Below, piece by piece: positions 1 to 6,305 of a stretch of 14,225 nt of DNA (within the stretch, counting starts at the first letter, position 1; each line of letters starts with the position of its first letter). This stretch comes from Candidatus Methanophagales archaeon ANME-1-THS (GTDB taxonomy: Archaea; Halobacteriota; Syntropharchaeia; Alkanophagales; Methanospirareceae), in NCBI GenBank assembly GCA_004212135.1, contig RXIE01000074.1, positions 1 through 14,225 of the forward strand, read 5' to 3'. Below the pieces are notes generated by a model. The model ran no database searches and was not told the DNA's origin. It saw only the letters and a program-made list of their open reading frames with translations. A program made the position numbers and the translations under genes.

Positions 1-117
1 GTTCGCATCGTCCACGCCGAAACTCTCTGCAGTCGGCAGTGCGAAGGTATGGGGTGCGGCTGCGAGGAGGAGAGCAGCGAGTACTCCGGCTGCTAACCTC
101 TTTATTCCTTTATACAT
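1..117 (-). CDS. N-terminus of a secreted or surface protein (partial, runs off the left edge)
   Basis: Reading the minus strand from an ATG at 117, 39 codons stay open to the window edge. The peptide starts MYKGIKRLAAGVLAALLLAA and continues through APHTFA before a polar stretch. This is a classic signal peptide: basic residues at 3-7, a hydrophobic core at about 8-21, and small residues near a possible cleavage site after FA (about residue 26). A GGAGG-type Shine-Dalgarno (plus strand 122-131, CCTCCACC on the plus strand) lies about 5 nt upstream, and a TATA-like element lies further up at 150-158. The mature domain is outside the window, so the function cannot be named. It could be an S-layer, solute-binding or other exported protein. 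The start and export call are well supported. Confidence 0.72.
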   Translation of the reverse strand, partial: MYKGIKRLAAGVLAALLLAAAPHTFALPTAESFGVDDAN

Positions 118-149
118 CTATCCCTCCACCTCTTGCTTTTTGAGAACAG

Positions 150-158
150 TTATATTAT
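150..158 (-). promoter_or_regulatory. TATA-like element for the secreted-protein gene
   Basis: On the minus strand the sequence reads ATAATATAAC about 35-40 nt upstream of the ATG at 117. An archaeal TATA box would place transcription start about 25 nt downstream, near 127, leaving a very short leader that still includes the Shine-Dalgarno. Assigned by position and composition only. Confidence 0.4.
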
Positions 159-587
159 GCTTGCTCGTCGTACCGTATAGGAACGTATCAGATGATAGGA
201 AACGTAGACTATGTTGGTAATACGCCATTTAAACCTTCCCTGGAGCCACAGATAATTAGCTATTATTATACCTATCGCTTGACTATATTAACAAATTTAT
301 TGTTATAATTTGGCGATTTCTATTTCAACATTATAGAGCAATAATGCTATAAGCGTCTACAAACTGCGATTATAGAGATAGAGAAGATATTGTTTTATAG
401 CTCTTCACGTCTATACTCCTGTAATGCGATAACCGTCAGCTATCATTACAATGCTGGATTCTTTCTTGGATTTTGGTCAGGTTTTTTTATCAATATCGCA
501 GCGGGGATATTTGAGGTTTAGGGGTAGGGTTCTTCTTATATGCGATCGTTAAAGTACTGAAGGAAGTAACAAACTCTCTCAGTCCCG

Positions 588-632
588 GGTCGTACAATTA
601 ACCAAAATACTTATCATATGGTAATTACGACC
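588..632. promoter_or_regulatory. Imperfect inverted repeat upstream of the GMC gene
   Basis: The left arm starts GGTCGTA (588-594) and the right arm ends TACGACC (626-632), a perfect 7-bp match. The pairing extends inward through AATTA/TAATT and CC/GG with small bulges, around a loop of about 16 nt. It lies some 40 nt before the TATA-like element of the following gene. It could be an operator for a dimeric regulator or an RNA hairpin of an upstream transcript. No regulator is identified. Confidence 0.35.
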
Positions 633-673
633 AGGCGTGTGGCATAAAACTAAAGATACCTGGACGGTCAATT

Positions 674-682
674 ACTTATACA
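674..682 (+). promoter_or_regulatory. TATA-like element for the GMC oxidoreductase gene
   Basis: The sequence ACTTATACA lies 24-32 nt before the ATG at 706. With the usual archaeal spacing of about 25 nt from TATA to transcription start, the mRNA would begin at or next to the start codon. No Shine-Dalgarno is visible before this ATG, which fits a leaderless transcript. Confidence 0.45.
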
Positions 683-705
683 GTATTCACGATGGATAAC
701 CAATC

Positions 706-1896
706 ATGGTAATCGTAGTCGGTTCGGGAGCGGGGGGTGCGACAGTAGCGAAGGAACTGGCTGCTCGTGGTTTGACGGTCATTTTAATCGAGAAGGGGCC
801 CGTGGTCGAGGAGCGGGACGCATTCAAGCATTATGCGAACGTTGATGCAGAAGTGCATATTATGCGAACGATCTGTTTGGGGGGGACCACGGTCGTATCC
901 GCGGGTAATGGGGTGCGGTGCCTGGACGCGGAATTGAGAGCGGTGGGAATTGACCTGAGCGAGGAATTTGAGGAGACTGAGAAGGAACTTGGGGTTGGTG
1001 TTCTTCCCGATTCTCTTTTTGGTGACGGTACGCGGAAGATTATGGAAGCTGCAACGGATCTGGGCCTGGAGGTGCAGAAGATGCCGAAGTTTATCGACCC
1101 TGCGAAATGTAAAGCTGACGGTCGGTGCTCGTTTGGCTGTCCGGAGGCTGCAAAATGGAGTGCGTTGAACTTCGTGAAGCAGGCAAAACGGCTTGGTGCA
1201 ACGATACTCACGAACATGCCAGTTGACGAGGTGATCGTGAAGAGCGGTGAGGTAGCAGGTGTGCGATGCGGAGATCGGATCTTCACCGATGATACGGTCG
1301 TTCTTTCCGCGGGCGCCCTGGAGACGCCGCGATTATTGGAACGGGCAGGACTACCCACTTCAGCGTCGTCCTTATTTGTGGACACCTTTACGACGATCGG
1401 CGGGGTTCTGGAAGGCATTGGATTTAACAAGGAAGTGACCATGAATGCACTCATCAGATTTGACGATTTTATCCTTTCGCCCCATTTCTCAAGACGCCTC
1501 GTCGAGAGCATGGAACAGCGTGGAATTGCAGCTTCGCCCGAGGACATGCTCGGCATCATGGTAAAGATAAAAGATGATGAGGTGGGCGTTATCAATGAGC
1601 AGGTCGAGAAGGGTGTGACAAACCGTGATGCGGTCCTCCTCTCAGAAGGTGCGGCGGTTGCAGGCTCGATCCTTGAGGAAGCGGGCGTTGATCCTGCAAC
1701 TTTTGTTGCTACACCGCTCAGGGGTGCGCATCCAGGCGGAACGGCAAAAATCGGCGTTGCGGTTGATACTCGTCTGGAGACCGGAGTGAGCGGGTTGTAC
1801 GTGATGGATGCCTCGGTGCTTCCAGCCGCGCCCGGTGCACCTCCTTTACTCACGATTGTGGCATTAGCGAAGTACGGTTCGAAGCTCATAGGGTAA
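706..1896 (+). CDS. GMC-type FAD-dependent oxidoreductase, short form
   Basis: The protein (396 residues) is a flavin-dependent alcohol or sugar dehydrogenase-like enzyme of the glucose-methanol-choline family. It opens directly with the FAD dinucleotide-binding loop GSGAGG (residues 6-11), followed by an acidic end to the second strand (IEKG). Residues 135-150 hold a Cys-rich segment, C-x5-C-x3-CP..AKW, seen in some archaeal and bacterial relatives and possibly a metal or Fe-S site. The C-terminal GMC domain shows GAHPGGTAKIG with the conserved His, then DASVLP and PPLLTIVALA. Family members usually have 500-600 residues, so the substrate domain is reduced. An in-frame stop just upstream (697-699) fixes the ATG at 706. 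There is no signal peptide, so it is probably cytoplasmic. Donor and acceptor are unknown. It precedes moaD, but moaD appears to have its own TATA box, so no functional link is shown. Confidence 0.85.
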   Translation: MVIVVGSGAGGATVAKELAARGLTVILIEKGPVVEERDAFKHYANVDAEVHIMRTICLGGTTVVSAGNGVRCLDAELRAVGIDLSEEFEETEKELGVGVLPDSLFGDGTRKIMEAATDLGLEVQKMPKFIDPAKCKADGRCSFGCPEAAKWSALNFVKQAKRLGATILTNMPVDEVIVKSGEVAGVRCGDRIFTDDTVVLSAGALETPRLLERAGLPTSASSLFVDTFTTIGGVLEGIGFNKEVTMNALIRFDDFILSPHFSRRLVESMEQRGIAASPEDMLGIMVKIKDDEVGVINEQVEKGVTNRDAVLLSEGAAVAGSILEEAGVDPATFVATPLRGAHPGGTAKIGVAVDTRLETGVSGLYVMDASVLPAAPGAPPLLTIVALAKYGSKLIG

Positions 1897-1919
1897 GCTT
1901 GTAGCCAGTTCTTCGCAGC

Positions 1920-1927
1920 TTTATATA
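1920..1927 (+). promoter_or_regulatory. TATA box for moaD-moaE
   Basis: TTTATATA lies 33-40 nt before the moaD ATG at 1960, inside the 63-bp gap after the GMC gene. The expected transcription start is near 1950, giving a leader of only about 10 nt. It suggests that moaDE can be transcribed independently of the upstream gene. Confidence 0.55.
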
Positions 1928-1959
1928 TCCAACGGACCAAAGTGGGTTTTAATACATAC

Positions 1960-2199
1960 ATGAAGGTTGAAGTTCGGTTCTTTGCACGCTGCCGTGAGGT
2001 TGTCGGTGAGAAGGTCAAGGAGCTGGAGGTGGAGGAGGGCATGAAGCTCCAGGATTTTATCGACCTTCTGCTTACCAGGTACCCAGAGCTGCGAAAAGTG
2101 CGATTGATCGTATCGCGGAACCATAACTATGCGCCGCTCGATGAGGAATTAAAAGAAGATGACGAGCTTGCGGTTTTTCCACCGGTGAGTGGAGGCTGA
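1960..2199 (+). CDS. moaD: Molybdopterin synthase small subunit (MoaD, ubiquitin-like sulfur carrier)
   Basis: MoaD carries a thiocarboxylate on its C-terminal glycine and donates sulfur to precursor Z (cyclic pyranopterin monophosphate) together with MoaE to make molybdopterin. The 79-residue product has the beta-grasp pattern: KVEVRFFARCREVVGEK at the start, a helix with LQDFIDLLLTRYPEL, then DELAVFPPVSGG. The required Gly-Gly terminus is intact. An in-frame GTG at 1942 would add six residues, but the ATG at 1960 begins exactly at the conserved first strand and fits the TATA box at 1920. The close family member ThiS is smaller, and the FPPVSGG ending favours MoaD. moaE follows after 4 nt, as expected for co-translated synthase subunits. 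Loading would need a MoeB-like adenylyltransferase, not in this window. Confidence 0.9.
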   Translation: MKVEVRFFARCREVVGEKVKELEVEEGMKLQDFIDLLLTRYPELRKVRLIVSRNHNYAPLDEELKEDDELAVFPPVSGG

Positions 2200-2203
2200 G
2201 TGG

Positions 2204-2569
2204 ATGATTACGAACGAGGATTTCTCGATTGACGAGCTGGTCCGGGGAATGAAAAAGCCTGAGATCGGTGCGATCGTCACCTTCTTAGGCGTGGTGCGAG
2301 CGGACGCGGGTCTAAAAGGGCTGAACGTGGAGATCTACGAGGAGATGGCAGAGCAGGAATTGAGGAGACTGGAACGAGCAGCTCGTGAACAGTTCGAGAT
2401 CGAAGCAGTGGAGATTGTCCATCGAGCAGGCTCACTGAAGGTCGGTGAGAATATCGTAGTCATCCTTGTGGGCGCGAAGCACCGAAAAGAGGCCTTCCAG
2501 GCTTGCGAGTACCTCATAGACGAGTTAAAGAAGCGCGTGCCTATCTGGAAGAAGGAGCTGGAGGAGTAG
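2204..2569 (+). CDS. moaE: Molybdopterin synthase catalytic subunit (MoaE)
   Basis: MoaE binds precursor Z and inserts two sulfurs delivered by MoaD to form molybdopterin. The product of 121 residues shows the family core: GAIVTFLGVVRAD near the start, LNVEIYEEMAEQELRRL, VEIVHRAGSLKVGENIVVILVGAKHRKEAF, and the C-terminal KKRVPIWKKE, which supplies active-site lysines. An upstream in-frame GTG at 2189 overlaps moaD. The ATG at 2204 is preferred because GGAGG at 2191-2195 sits 8 nt before it. That Shine-Dalgarno lies within the codons for the MoaD Gly-Gly tail. The protein is slightly shorter than typical members (about 130-150) but complete. Its 3' end overlaps the convergent ArsR-like gene by 29 bp (2541-2569). 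Confidence 0.92.
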   Translation: MITNEDFSIDELVRGMKKPEIGAIVTFLGVVRADAGLKGLNVEIYEEMAEQELRRLERAAREQFEIEAVEIVHRAGSLKVGENIVVILVGAKHRKEAFQACEYLIDELKKRVPIWKKELEE

Positions 2570-2849
2570 CAACCTGTACCTTCTCTAACCGCTCCACCTG
2601 CTCCCAAACCGTCCGCCCAGACTCGGTCAGGTGGTATATTAAGAAATTACCCTCTTTTGTGTACTCGATCAGCCCGGCGTCTTTCAGCAGCTTCAGATGA
2701 TAGGAAAGCTTCGAGTATTCGCAATCCAGTAGTTCGACGAAGACACAGACACAGAGGTCTGCTCTATACAATGCCTTCAGGATTTGTATTCGTATCGGGT
2801 CAGCGAGGACCTTTAAGAGTGCGACGGTAGCGCGGGCGTCTTCATGCAT
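2541..2849 (-). CDS. ArsR-family winged-helix repressor, possible metal or arsenite sensor
   Basis: The 102-residue protein is a small dimeric DNA-binding regulator of the ArsR/SmtB type. It begins with a helix and LKVLADPIRIQILKAL (about residues 12-27). Next come DLCVCVFVELL (31-41), the recognition helix region SKLSYHLKLLKDAGLIEY (46-63), and the wing GNFLIYHLTESGR (67-79). The Cys-x-Cys pair at 33/35 matches the ELCVCDL metal box of arsenite-type ArsR, but the usual third Cys two residues on is absent; Cys43 is nearby. Effector binding is therefore plausible, not shown. An in-frame GTG at 2861 would add four residues. The ATG at 2849 is chosen for the AGGTGA 8 nt upstream. The gene converges on moaE with a 29-bp overlap. 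Codons 67-77 lie in a 33-bp sequence that recurs inverted upstream of the gene, so it may be under unusual local control. Confidence 0.85.
   Translation of the reverse strand: MHEDARATVALLKVLADPIRIQILKALYRADLCVCVFVELLDCEYSKLSYHLKLLKDAGLIEYTKEGNFLIYHLTESGRTVWEQVERLEKVQVATPPAPSSR
2619..2651 (+). repeat. Inverted repeat, left copy (inside the ArsR-like gene)
   Basis: These 33 bp match the reverse complement of 2910-2942 at 32 of 33 positions; the only difference is A at 2646. On the minus strand this copy encodes the ArsR wing, GNFLIYHLTES, so it is constrained as protein and is probably the original copy. It contains GGTGGTATATTAAG, which also looks like a TATA element on the plus strand. Confidence 0.9.
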
Positions 2850-2909
2850 GACCGCTCTCACCTGTGCTATGATCTCCGGGGATAGCTTGTAAGAAGGCGG
2901 TATTTTACA

Positions 2910-2942
2910 GGTAAGTTCTTAATATACCACCTGACCGAGTCT
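2910..2942 (-). repeat. Inverted repeat, right copy (upstream of the ArsR-like gene)
   Basis: This is the near-perfect partner of 2619-2651, ending 61 bp upstream of the ArsR-like ATG. Read on the plus strand it would encode a stray ArsR wing (GKFLIYHLTES) with no recognisable ArsR sequence on either side. Read on the minus strand it supplies the TATA-like GTATATTA at 2921-2928, a possible promoter for the repressor, and the last codons of a small open frame that stops at 2919. A T run (2944-2950) follows on the plus strand. Confidence 0.9.
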
Positions 2943-3044
2943 CTTTTTTATCGCTACTGTCTTCTCCATCTTTTCAGGTCCATCCATTCCAATTTTTACC
3001 CCCTCTCTTCCAGGGATATTTGTCAGTGGCTTCACTCCATTCAT
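2919..3044 (-). CDS. Small open frame of 41 codons, or in-frame tail of the upstream radical SAM gene
   Basis: An ATG at 3044 opens 41 codons to a TAA at 2919. The peptide is protein-like and basic, with PLTNIPGREGVKIGMDGPE and KMEKTVAIKKRLG. No good Shine-Dalgarno precedes the ATG. The frame is the same as that of the radical SAM gene ending at 3120 and is open all the way from its UAG, so 66 sense codons follow that stop. It may be an independent small gene, a readthrough tail, or the remnant of a longer C-terminus after a nonsense mutation. The last codons lie inside the right copy of the inverted repeat. I do not recognise the family. Confidence 0.3.
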   Translation of the reverse strand: MNGVKPLTNIPGREGVKIGMDGPEKMEKTVAIKKRLGQVVY

Positions 3045-3119
3045 ACCATACCCAAAATTGATTGTGTTCTTGATTCGGATTTGATGCTCGAGCTTTAAAA
3101 GGTTTTTGAGACTACCTAT

Positions 3120-4697
3120 CTATCCGCCAATTATATCAGGATTGTGCCATCTACTTACTTCTCTCCGCTCTGTTGGCGGCTCTCCCCTCTTCATTGTGTT
3201 TACATATCTTCTCAGCGCAGTAGCCATGTAGGTTGCCGCAGTGCTCAGTAGCCAGCTTTTTATGAAACCCCCTTTCGTGGTTTTGTACCTCCTCAAGAGC
3301 TCAGGCAAGATATTCAGATCGTGCTCGATGCATTCACCCATGAGCTGCCAGTGCTCCGGCGTCATCTTTGCTATGGTAAAGGTCTCTTCGCTATCCAACG
3401 TAGAGCCGTACATTGAAACGAAGTTCATCGGCACGATGAGGGAGGGAGTACCTTTCAAATCCTCGACCAGTTCTATGCTCTTGATGATGTCATCCGCAGT
3501 CTCTCCCGGAAGCCCATTTATCAGCGTTGCCGCGTTGAACCACTTATTATCATCCAGAATACCAAAAGCTTGTTTGACTATCTCCGGCCACTTCTCAGGG
3601 GGTGAGGGTAAGGCTTTACCGCGCATGTGCTTCGCAATCAGCCGCTCGCTTCCCGTCTCTATGCCGGTTTGTGTGCCCAGCCAATCCTGATCGAGCATAG
3701 AATAGCAAATCTCTGAGAATACCTTGAGTAGCCCGGGATTATGATAAACTGTGGCGAGAGCTAGATGGCTCGTTCCAATACTCATTATCCCGTCAATAGA
3801 TGCAACACGCTTGATTAGATTAAGAACACGCTCCTCATCTGGTGTTATCCCTTTGGCACCATAACGCAGGATATCCTCGGAATGCAGGCATATTGAGAGC
3901 TGTCCCGCTTTTATATTTGTTTTTACATCCTCTGCGATATGCTCCAGGGATTGAAAGCGGAGCCTCTGCATGCCCGGCGTGCAGAACGAGCAGCCTCTTC
4001 CGCATCCCCTGCCTATCTCGACCAAGCCATGAATAGTAGCACCAAGGATGTTTGGTATCTCCTCAAGGTTTGGCTCTTTCCCCTTTATTATCCTCGGCAG
4101 TTTTTTACCCCCCAGTATGGATTCAAATAATTCAGGAACGGTAAGTTCTCCCTCACCAAGATGGACATAGTCAATATTCAATTTGTCCATAATCCGTTCA
4201 TCTGCTAACTGCCATGCAGCTTTTCCGCCTGCCACCACGATCTTCTCTTTCATGACCTGCTTTCGCATCAATGCAAACAATTTCACCCGATTGTAGGGCG
4301 GTCCAGTATTAACAAGGTCAACAAACTCCGAGGTGGGTGGATTGATGCCTAAGAAGTCGTGCCCGGTAATTCCGATTATTTCCGTTCTACTGCCAGCTAC
4401 CTTCTCCAGATCCTTCGGGTGAACCACCGCGACTTCATCCGCACCAAATACTTCTGCTAAGGATGCCTCTATAACTCTGAGTCCGAAATCGGCATACACC
4501 GCTCTCCCGTTTTTCCTCGGCACCGGTGGAGAGAAAACGATGAAATAGAACCAATCGGGGATAATGCCCTGTGGCATGCAGGTGGAGAATCCCACAAAGA
4601 TTCCCCAGCGGTACCTGCTCATCATGGTTTCATCCGCGGTCAGCACGATTTTCGGGCTACTCGTCGTCTTTTGGAAGAACGTGCAACGGTTCTGCAT
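3120..4697 (-). CDS. Radical SAM protein with N-terminal cobalamin-binding-like domain
   Basis: The 525-residue protein resembles an archaeal family of B12-binding-type radical SAM enzymes of unknown reaction. It begins with a short tail, then KIVLTADETMMSRYR (about residues 16-30) and PPVPRKNGRAVYADFGLR. A Rossmann-like region follows (about 85-200), with GITGHDFLGINPP, IVVAGGKAAWQLADE and VHLGEGE. The [4Fe-4S]/SAM motif is C232-x3-C236-x2-C239 in RGCGRGCSFC. Later it has TQTGIETGSERL and LINGLPGETADD, typical of the radical SAM barrel. The ATG at 4697 is supported by GGAGGAGG about 10 nt upstream. It lies 112 bp downstream of the SPASM gene on the same strand and may be co-transcribed with it. 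The UAG stop is followed in frame by 66 open codons, so the true C-terminus deserves checking. Family assignment is firm; the substrate is unknown. Confidence 0.88.
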   Translation of the reverse strand: MQNRCTFFQKTTSSPKIVLTADETMMSRYRWGIFVGFSTCMPQGIIPDWFYFIVFSPPVPRKNGRAVYADFGLRVIEASLAEVFGADEVAVVHPKDLEKVAGSRTEIIGITGHDFLGINPPTSEFVDLVNTGPPYNRVKLFALMRKQVMKEKIVVAGGKAAWQLADERIMDKLNIDYVHLGEGELTVPELFESILGGKKLPRIIKGKEPNLEEIPNILGATIHGLVEIGRGCGRGCSFCTPGMQRLRFQSLEHIAEDVKTNIKAGQLSICLHSEDILRYGAKGITPDEERVLNLIKRVASIDGIMSIGTSHLALATVYHNPGLLKVFSEICYSMLDQDWLGTQTGIETGSERLIAKHMRGKALPSPPEKWPEIVKQAFGILDDNKWFNAATLINGLPGETADDIIKSIELVEDLKGTPSLIVPMNFVSMYGSTLDSEETFTIAKMTPEHWQLMGECIEHDLNILPELLRRYKTTKGGFIKSWLLSTAATYMATALRRYVNTMKRGEPPTERREVSRWHNPDIIGG

Positions 4698-4809
4698 CTT
4701 TCTTCTTCCTCCTCCCGAGCCTCATTCTCGGCGTTTTCTACCCTTCCAGGGCATGCGCTCCGCTCCTCAAAGTGCGTATATGACCGGTATTGGCTCTTTC
4801 TGATACCTT

Positions 4810-6219
4810 CTACCGCCTGTGTTCCTTAGCACCGGGCTCAGAAGCGAGATAATCGCCAAAGTAGGCATACGCCCTCGCACGACAGCCACCACAGACGTAC
4901 TTGTATTTGCAACCCCCACAGATTCCTTTGAGCTGGTCTCGGTCTCGCAACTGTTCCAGTACCTCCGCGTTATGCCATACCGGTGCGAAGCCGTCTTTCA
5001 GCACATTCCCCACCTTTATCGGCATGAACACGCACGGCTGAATGTCCCCGTTGTGCTCTATCGAGCAGTATAAGCGCCCTGCACCGCACCCACCGATGAA
5101 GTCAGTCAGGGCGACCGTCTTACTTTTTAAATCAAAAGCGGCGAAATGTGATACGGGAACGACCTCACCTTCTCCTTCGTACGCTTCTTCAAGTGCAACG
5201 CGTGCATATTCGGGTGCGGTACAGAAGATCTCCAGACCGCTCCTCTTCATCATTTGATCATACAGATACAACAGCACCTCTTCTCGTTCCTCTGAGGATA
5301 GATCCAAATTCCATCGCTCGCGGCCACCACCGACCGGAATGAAATTAAAAGCGATGAAGCGGTCAACACCGACATCTCTCGCTAACTCCACCATTTCAGG
5401 AACATACGCCCTATTGTTCTGCATCACGGTCATCGCCATGCCCGTCTTAATTCCTTCTGCAATGCAATTCCTTAATCCTTCTAATGTTCGATCAAATGCT
5501 CCTTCAACGCCTCTTATAGAATCGTGGACCTCACGAGGACCGTCGAGACTCACCTCGGCATACTTCACGCCACACTCGTTCAATTTCCGCGCCACTTCTC
5601 TCGTAATAAGCGTTCCATTCGTTGCGATGGTAACATACAGGTACTTCGACGCGGCATACGAAGCGACCTCGAAGAAATCGTGTCGCATCAGCGGCTCGCC
5701 ACCTGAGAACGAGAGTGCCGCCACACCTGCGTCATACAACTGATCCACAACCTCTTTTCGCTCCGCGGTGGTGAGTTCGTCAGGCGCTACTTTCCCCGCT
5801 TCTGCATAGCAATGTGTGCATCGTAAATTGCAGGCCTTTGTGTAATCCCAGACGACTAAGAAAGGTGCATGTAACTTCTGAGGTTTGGTTATTCCGTATT
5901 CTGCAATCCCCCGGATTATATTTGCAATTCCACGTTGAACGGACCGGTCATTCAAGTAGTTAAGAATCCGCTCTTCGCCCACCTCAAGCTTCTTTGCACC
6001 GCTTTTTATCGTAGTTCCAAGGAGAAATGCATGGAATTGACACCGGATGCAGGTCTGCGTCTCGGTTCCCGCGAATATAGCAAGCGCTTTCTCCAATGAG
6101 TCACCCTTTGAGAGGGAACGCAGAATATATCTCGCGATCGGGTTTTCTAACGCCCTCTTTAAGGAGCCAATTACATCAGGGATTTGATCCCCCTTCTTCT
6201 CCTTCTTCTCCTCATTCAT
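4810..6219 (-). CDS. Radical SAM/SPASM domain protein
   Basis: The 469-residue enzyme carries the radical SAM motif C130-x3-C134-x2-C137 (CNLRCTHC), SFSGGEP at about 170-176 and ATNGTLI. The C-terminal SPASM domain has Cys at 378, 385 and 396 and the C434-x2-C437-x5-C443-x2-C446 series in CGGCKYKYVCGGC. SPASM domains bind one or two auxiliary [4Fe-4S] clusters and occur in peptide maturases and in AhbD-type heme synthases. The usual last Cys, expected in a DPGC-like ending, is Ala here (SEPGA), so the second cluster may be altered. An N-terminal extension of about 115 residues holds C57-x2-C60. The ATG at 6219 has a very strong GGAGGGAGGAGGT site upstream. No precursor peptide is seen nearby. 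AhbD or a peptide-modifying enzyme are possible roles, unproved. Confidence 0.88.
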   Translation of the reverse strand: MNEEKKEKKGDQIPDVIGSLKRALENPIARYILRSLSKGDSLEKALAIFAGTETQTCIRCQFHAFLLGTTIKSGAKKLEVGEERILNYLNDRSVQRGIANIIRGIAEYGITKPQKLHAPFLVVWDYTKACNLRCTHCYAEAGKVAPDELTTAERKEVVDQLYDAGVAALSFSGGEPLMRHDFFEVASYAASKYLYVTIATNGTLITREVARKLNECGVKYAEVSLDGPREVHDSIRGVEGAFDRTLEGLRNCIAEGIKTGMAMTVMQNNRAYVPEMVELARDVGVDRFIAFNFIPVGGGRERWNLDLSSEEREEVLLYLYDQMMKRSGLEIFCTAPEYARVALEEAYEGEGEVVPVSHFAAFDLKSKTVALTDFIGGCGAGRLYCSIEHNGDIQPCVFMPIKVGNVLKDGFAPVWHNAEVLEQLRDRDQLKGICGGCKYKYVCGGCRARAYAYFGDYLASEPGAKEHRR

Positions 6220-6305
6220 GGTACCTCCTCCCTCCTCGTAGTATTATATATGATATATGCTAGTATTTCAAAAATATTTTAAATACTTTAGAGATATAGG
6301 TAACC
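6220..6305. promoter_or_regulatory. Divergent promoter region between two radical SAM genes
   Basis: This 86-bp, very AT-rich stretch separates the minus-strand SPASM gene from the plus-strand radical SAM gene. The minus side has TATA-like TATATA at 6245-6250 and a long Shine-Dalgarno at 6221-6236. The plus side has TTTTAAATA at 6277-6285, about 21 nt before ATG 6306. The two genes are therefore probably transcribed divergently from one control region. Confidence 0.6.
6262..6287. promoter_or_regulatory. 26-bp dyad, candidate operator
   Basis: The arms AGTATTT (6262-6268) and AAATACT (6281-6287) are perfect inverted copies, and the centre contains the palindrome AAAATATTTT (6271-6280). Overall 22 of 26 positions are symmetric. 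It overlaps the likely plus-strand TATA box, so a bound regulator could block or co-ordinate the divergent genes. AT-rich promoters produce dyads by chance, so confidence is limited. Confidence 0.4.

Larger units (their letters stand above)
118..705. other. AT-rich intergenic region of about 590 bp between divergent genes
   Basis: No convincing reading frame was found here on either strand. It separates the divergent starts at 117 (minus) and 706 (plus), so it carries at least two promoters. It also holds a bulged hairpin near 331-352 (TTATA..GCA pairing with TGC.TATAA), a longer imperfect hairpin at 588-632, and a run of seven T at 482-488. It is visibly richer in A+T than the flanking genes. 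It could host a small RNA, but no recognised RNA family was seen. Confidence 0.6.

Noticed and set aside
188..202. 15-bp direct match to 2693-2707 inside the ArsR-like gene (TCAGATGATAGGAAA)
   Set aside because: One such match is only mildly unexpected in 14 kb, it does not extend, and the surrounding translation is not ArsR-like.
492..511. AATATC/GATATT hairpin next to a T run as a terminator
   Set aside because: The T run lies before the hairpin on the plus strand and becomes an A run on the minus strand, so neither orientation fits.
1942..1959. GTG start giving MoaD six extra residues
   Set aside because: The ATG at 1960 starts at the conserved first strand and fits the TATA box spacing.
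831..2042. Long 403-codon open frame on the minus strand
   Set aside because: It lies opposite the GMC gene, is Ser/Thr/Pro-rich without family motifs, and is the usual shadow of a strong coding frame.
2943..2952. T run after the right inverted-repeat copy as an intrinsic terminator for moaDE
   Set aside because: The potential stem has a loop of about 258 nt, far too long for a normal terminator, although U-tract termination in archaea remains possible.
3120..3122. Genome-wide reading of UAG as pyrrolysine
   Set aside because: Five genes here end with UAG at sensible family lengths; only the single readthrough case is kept as a question.
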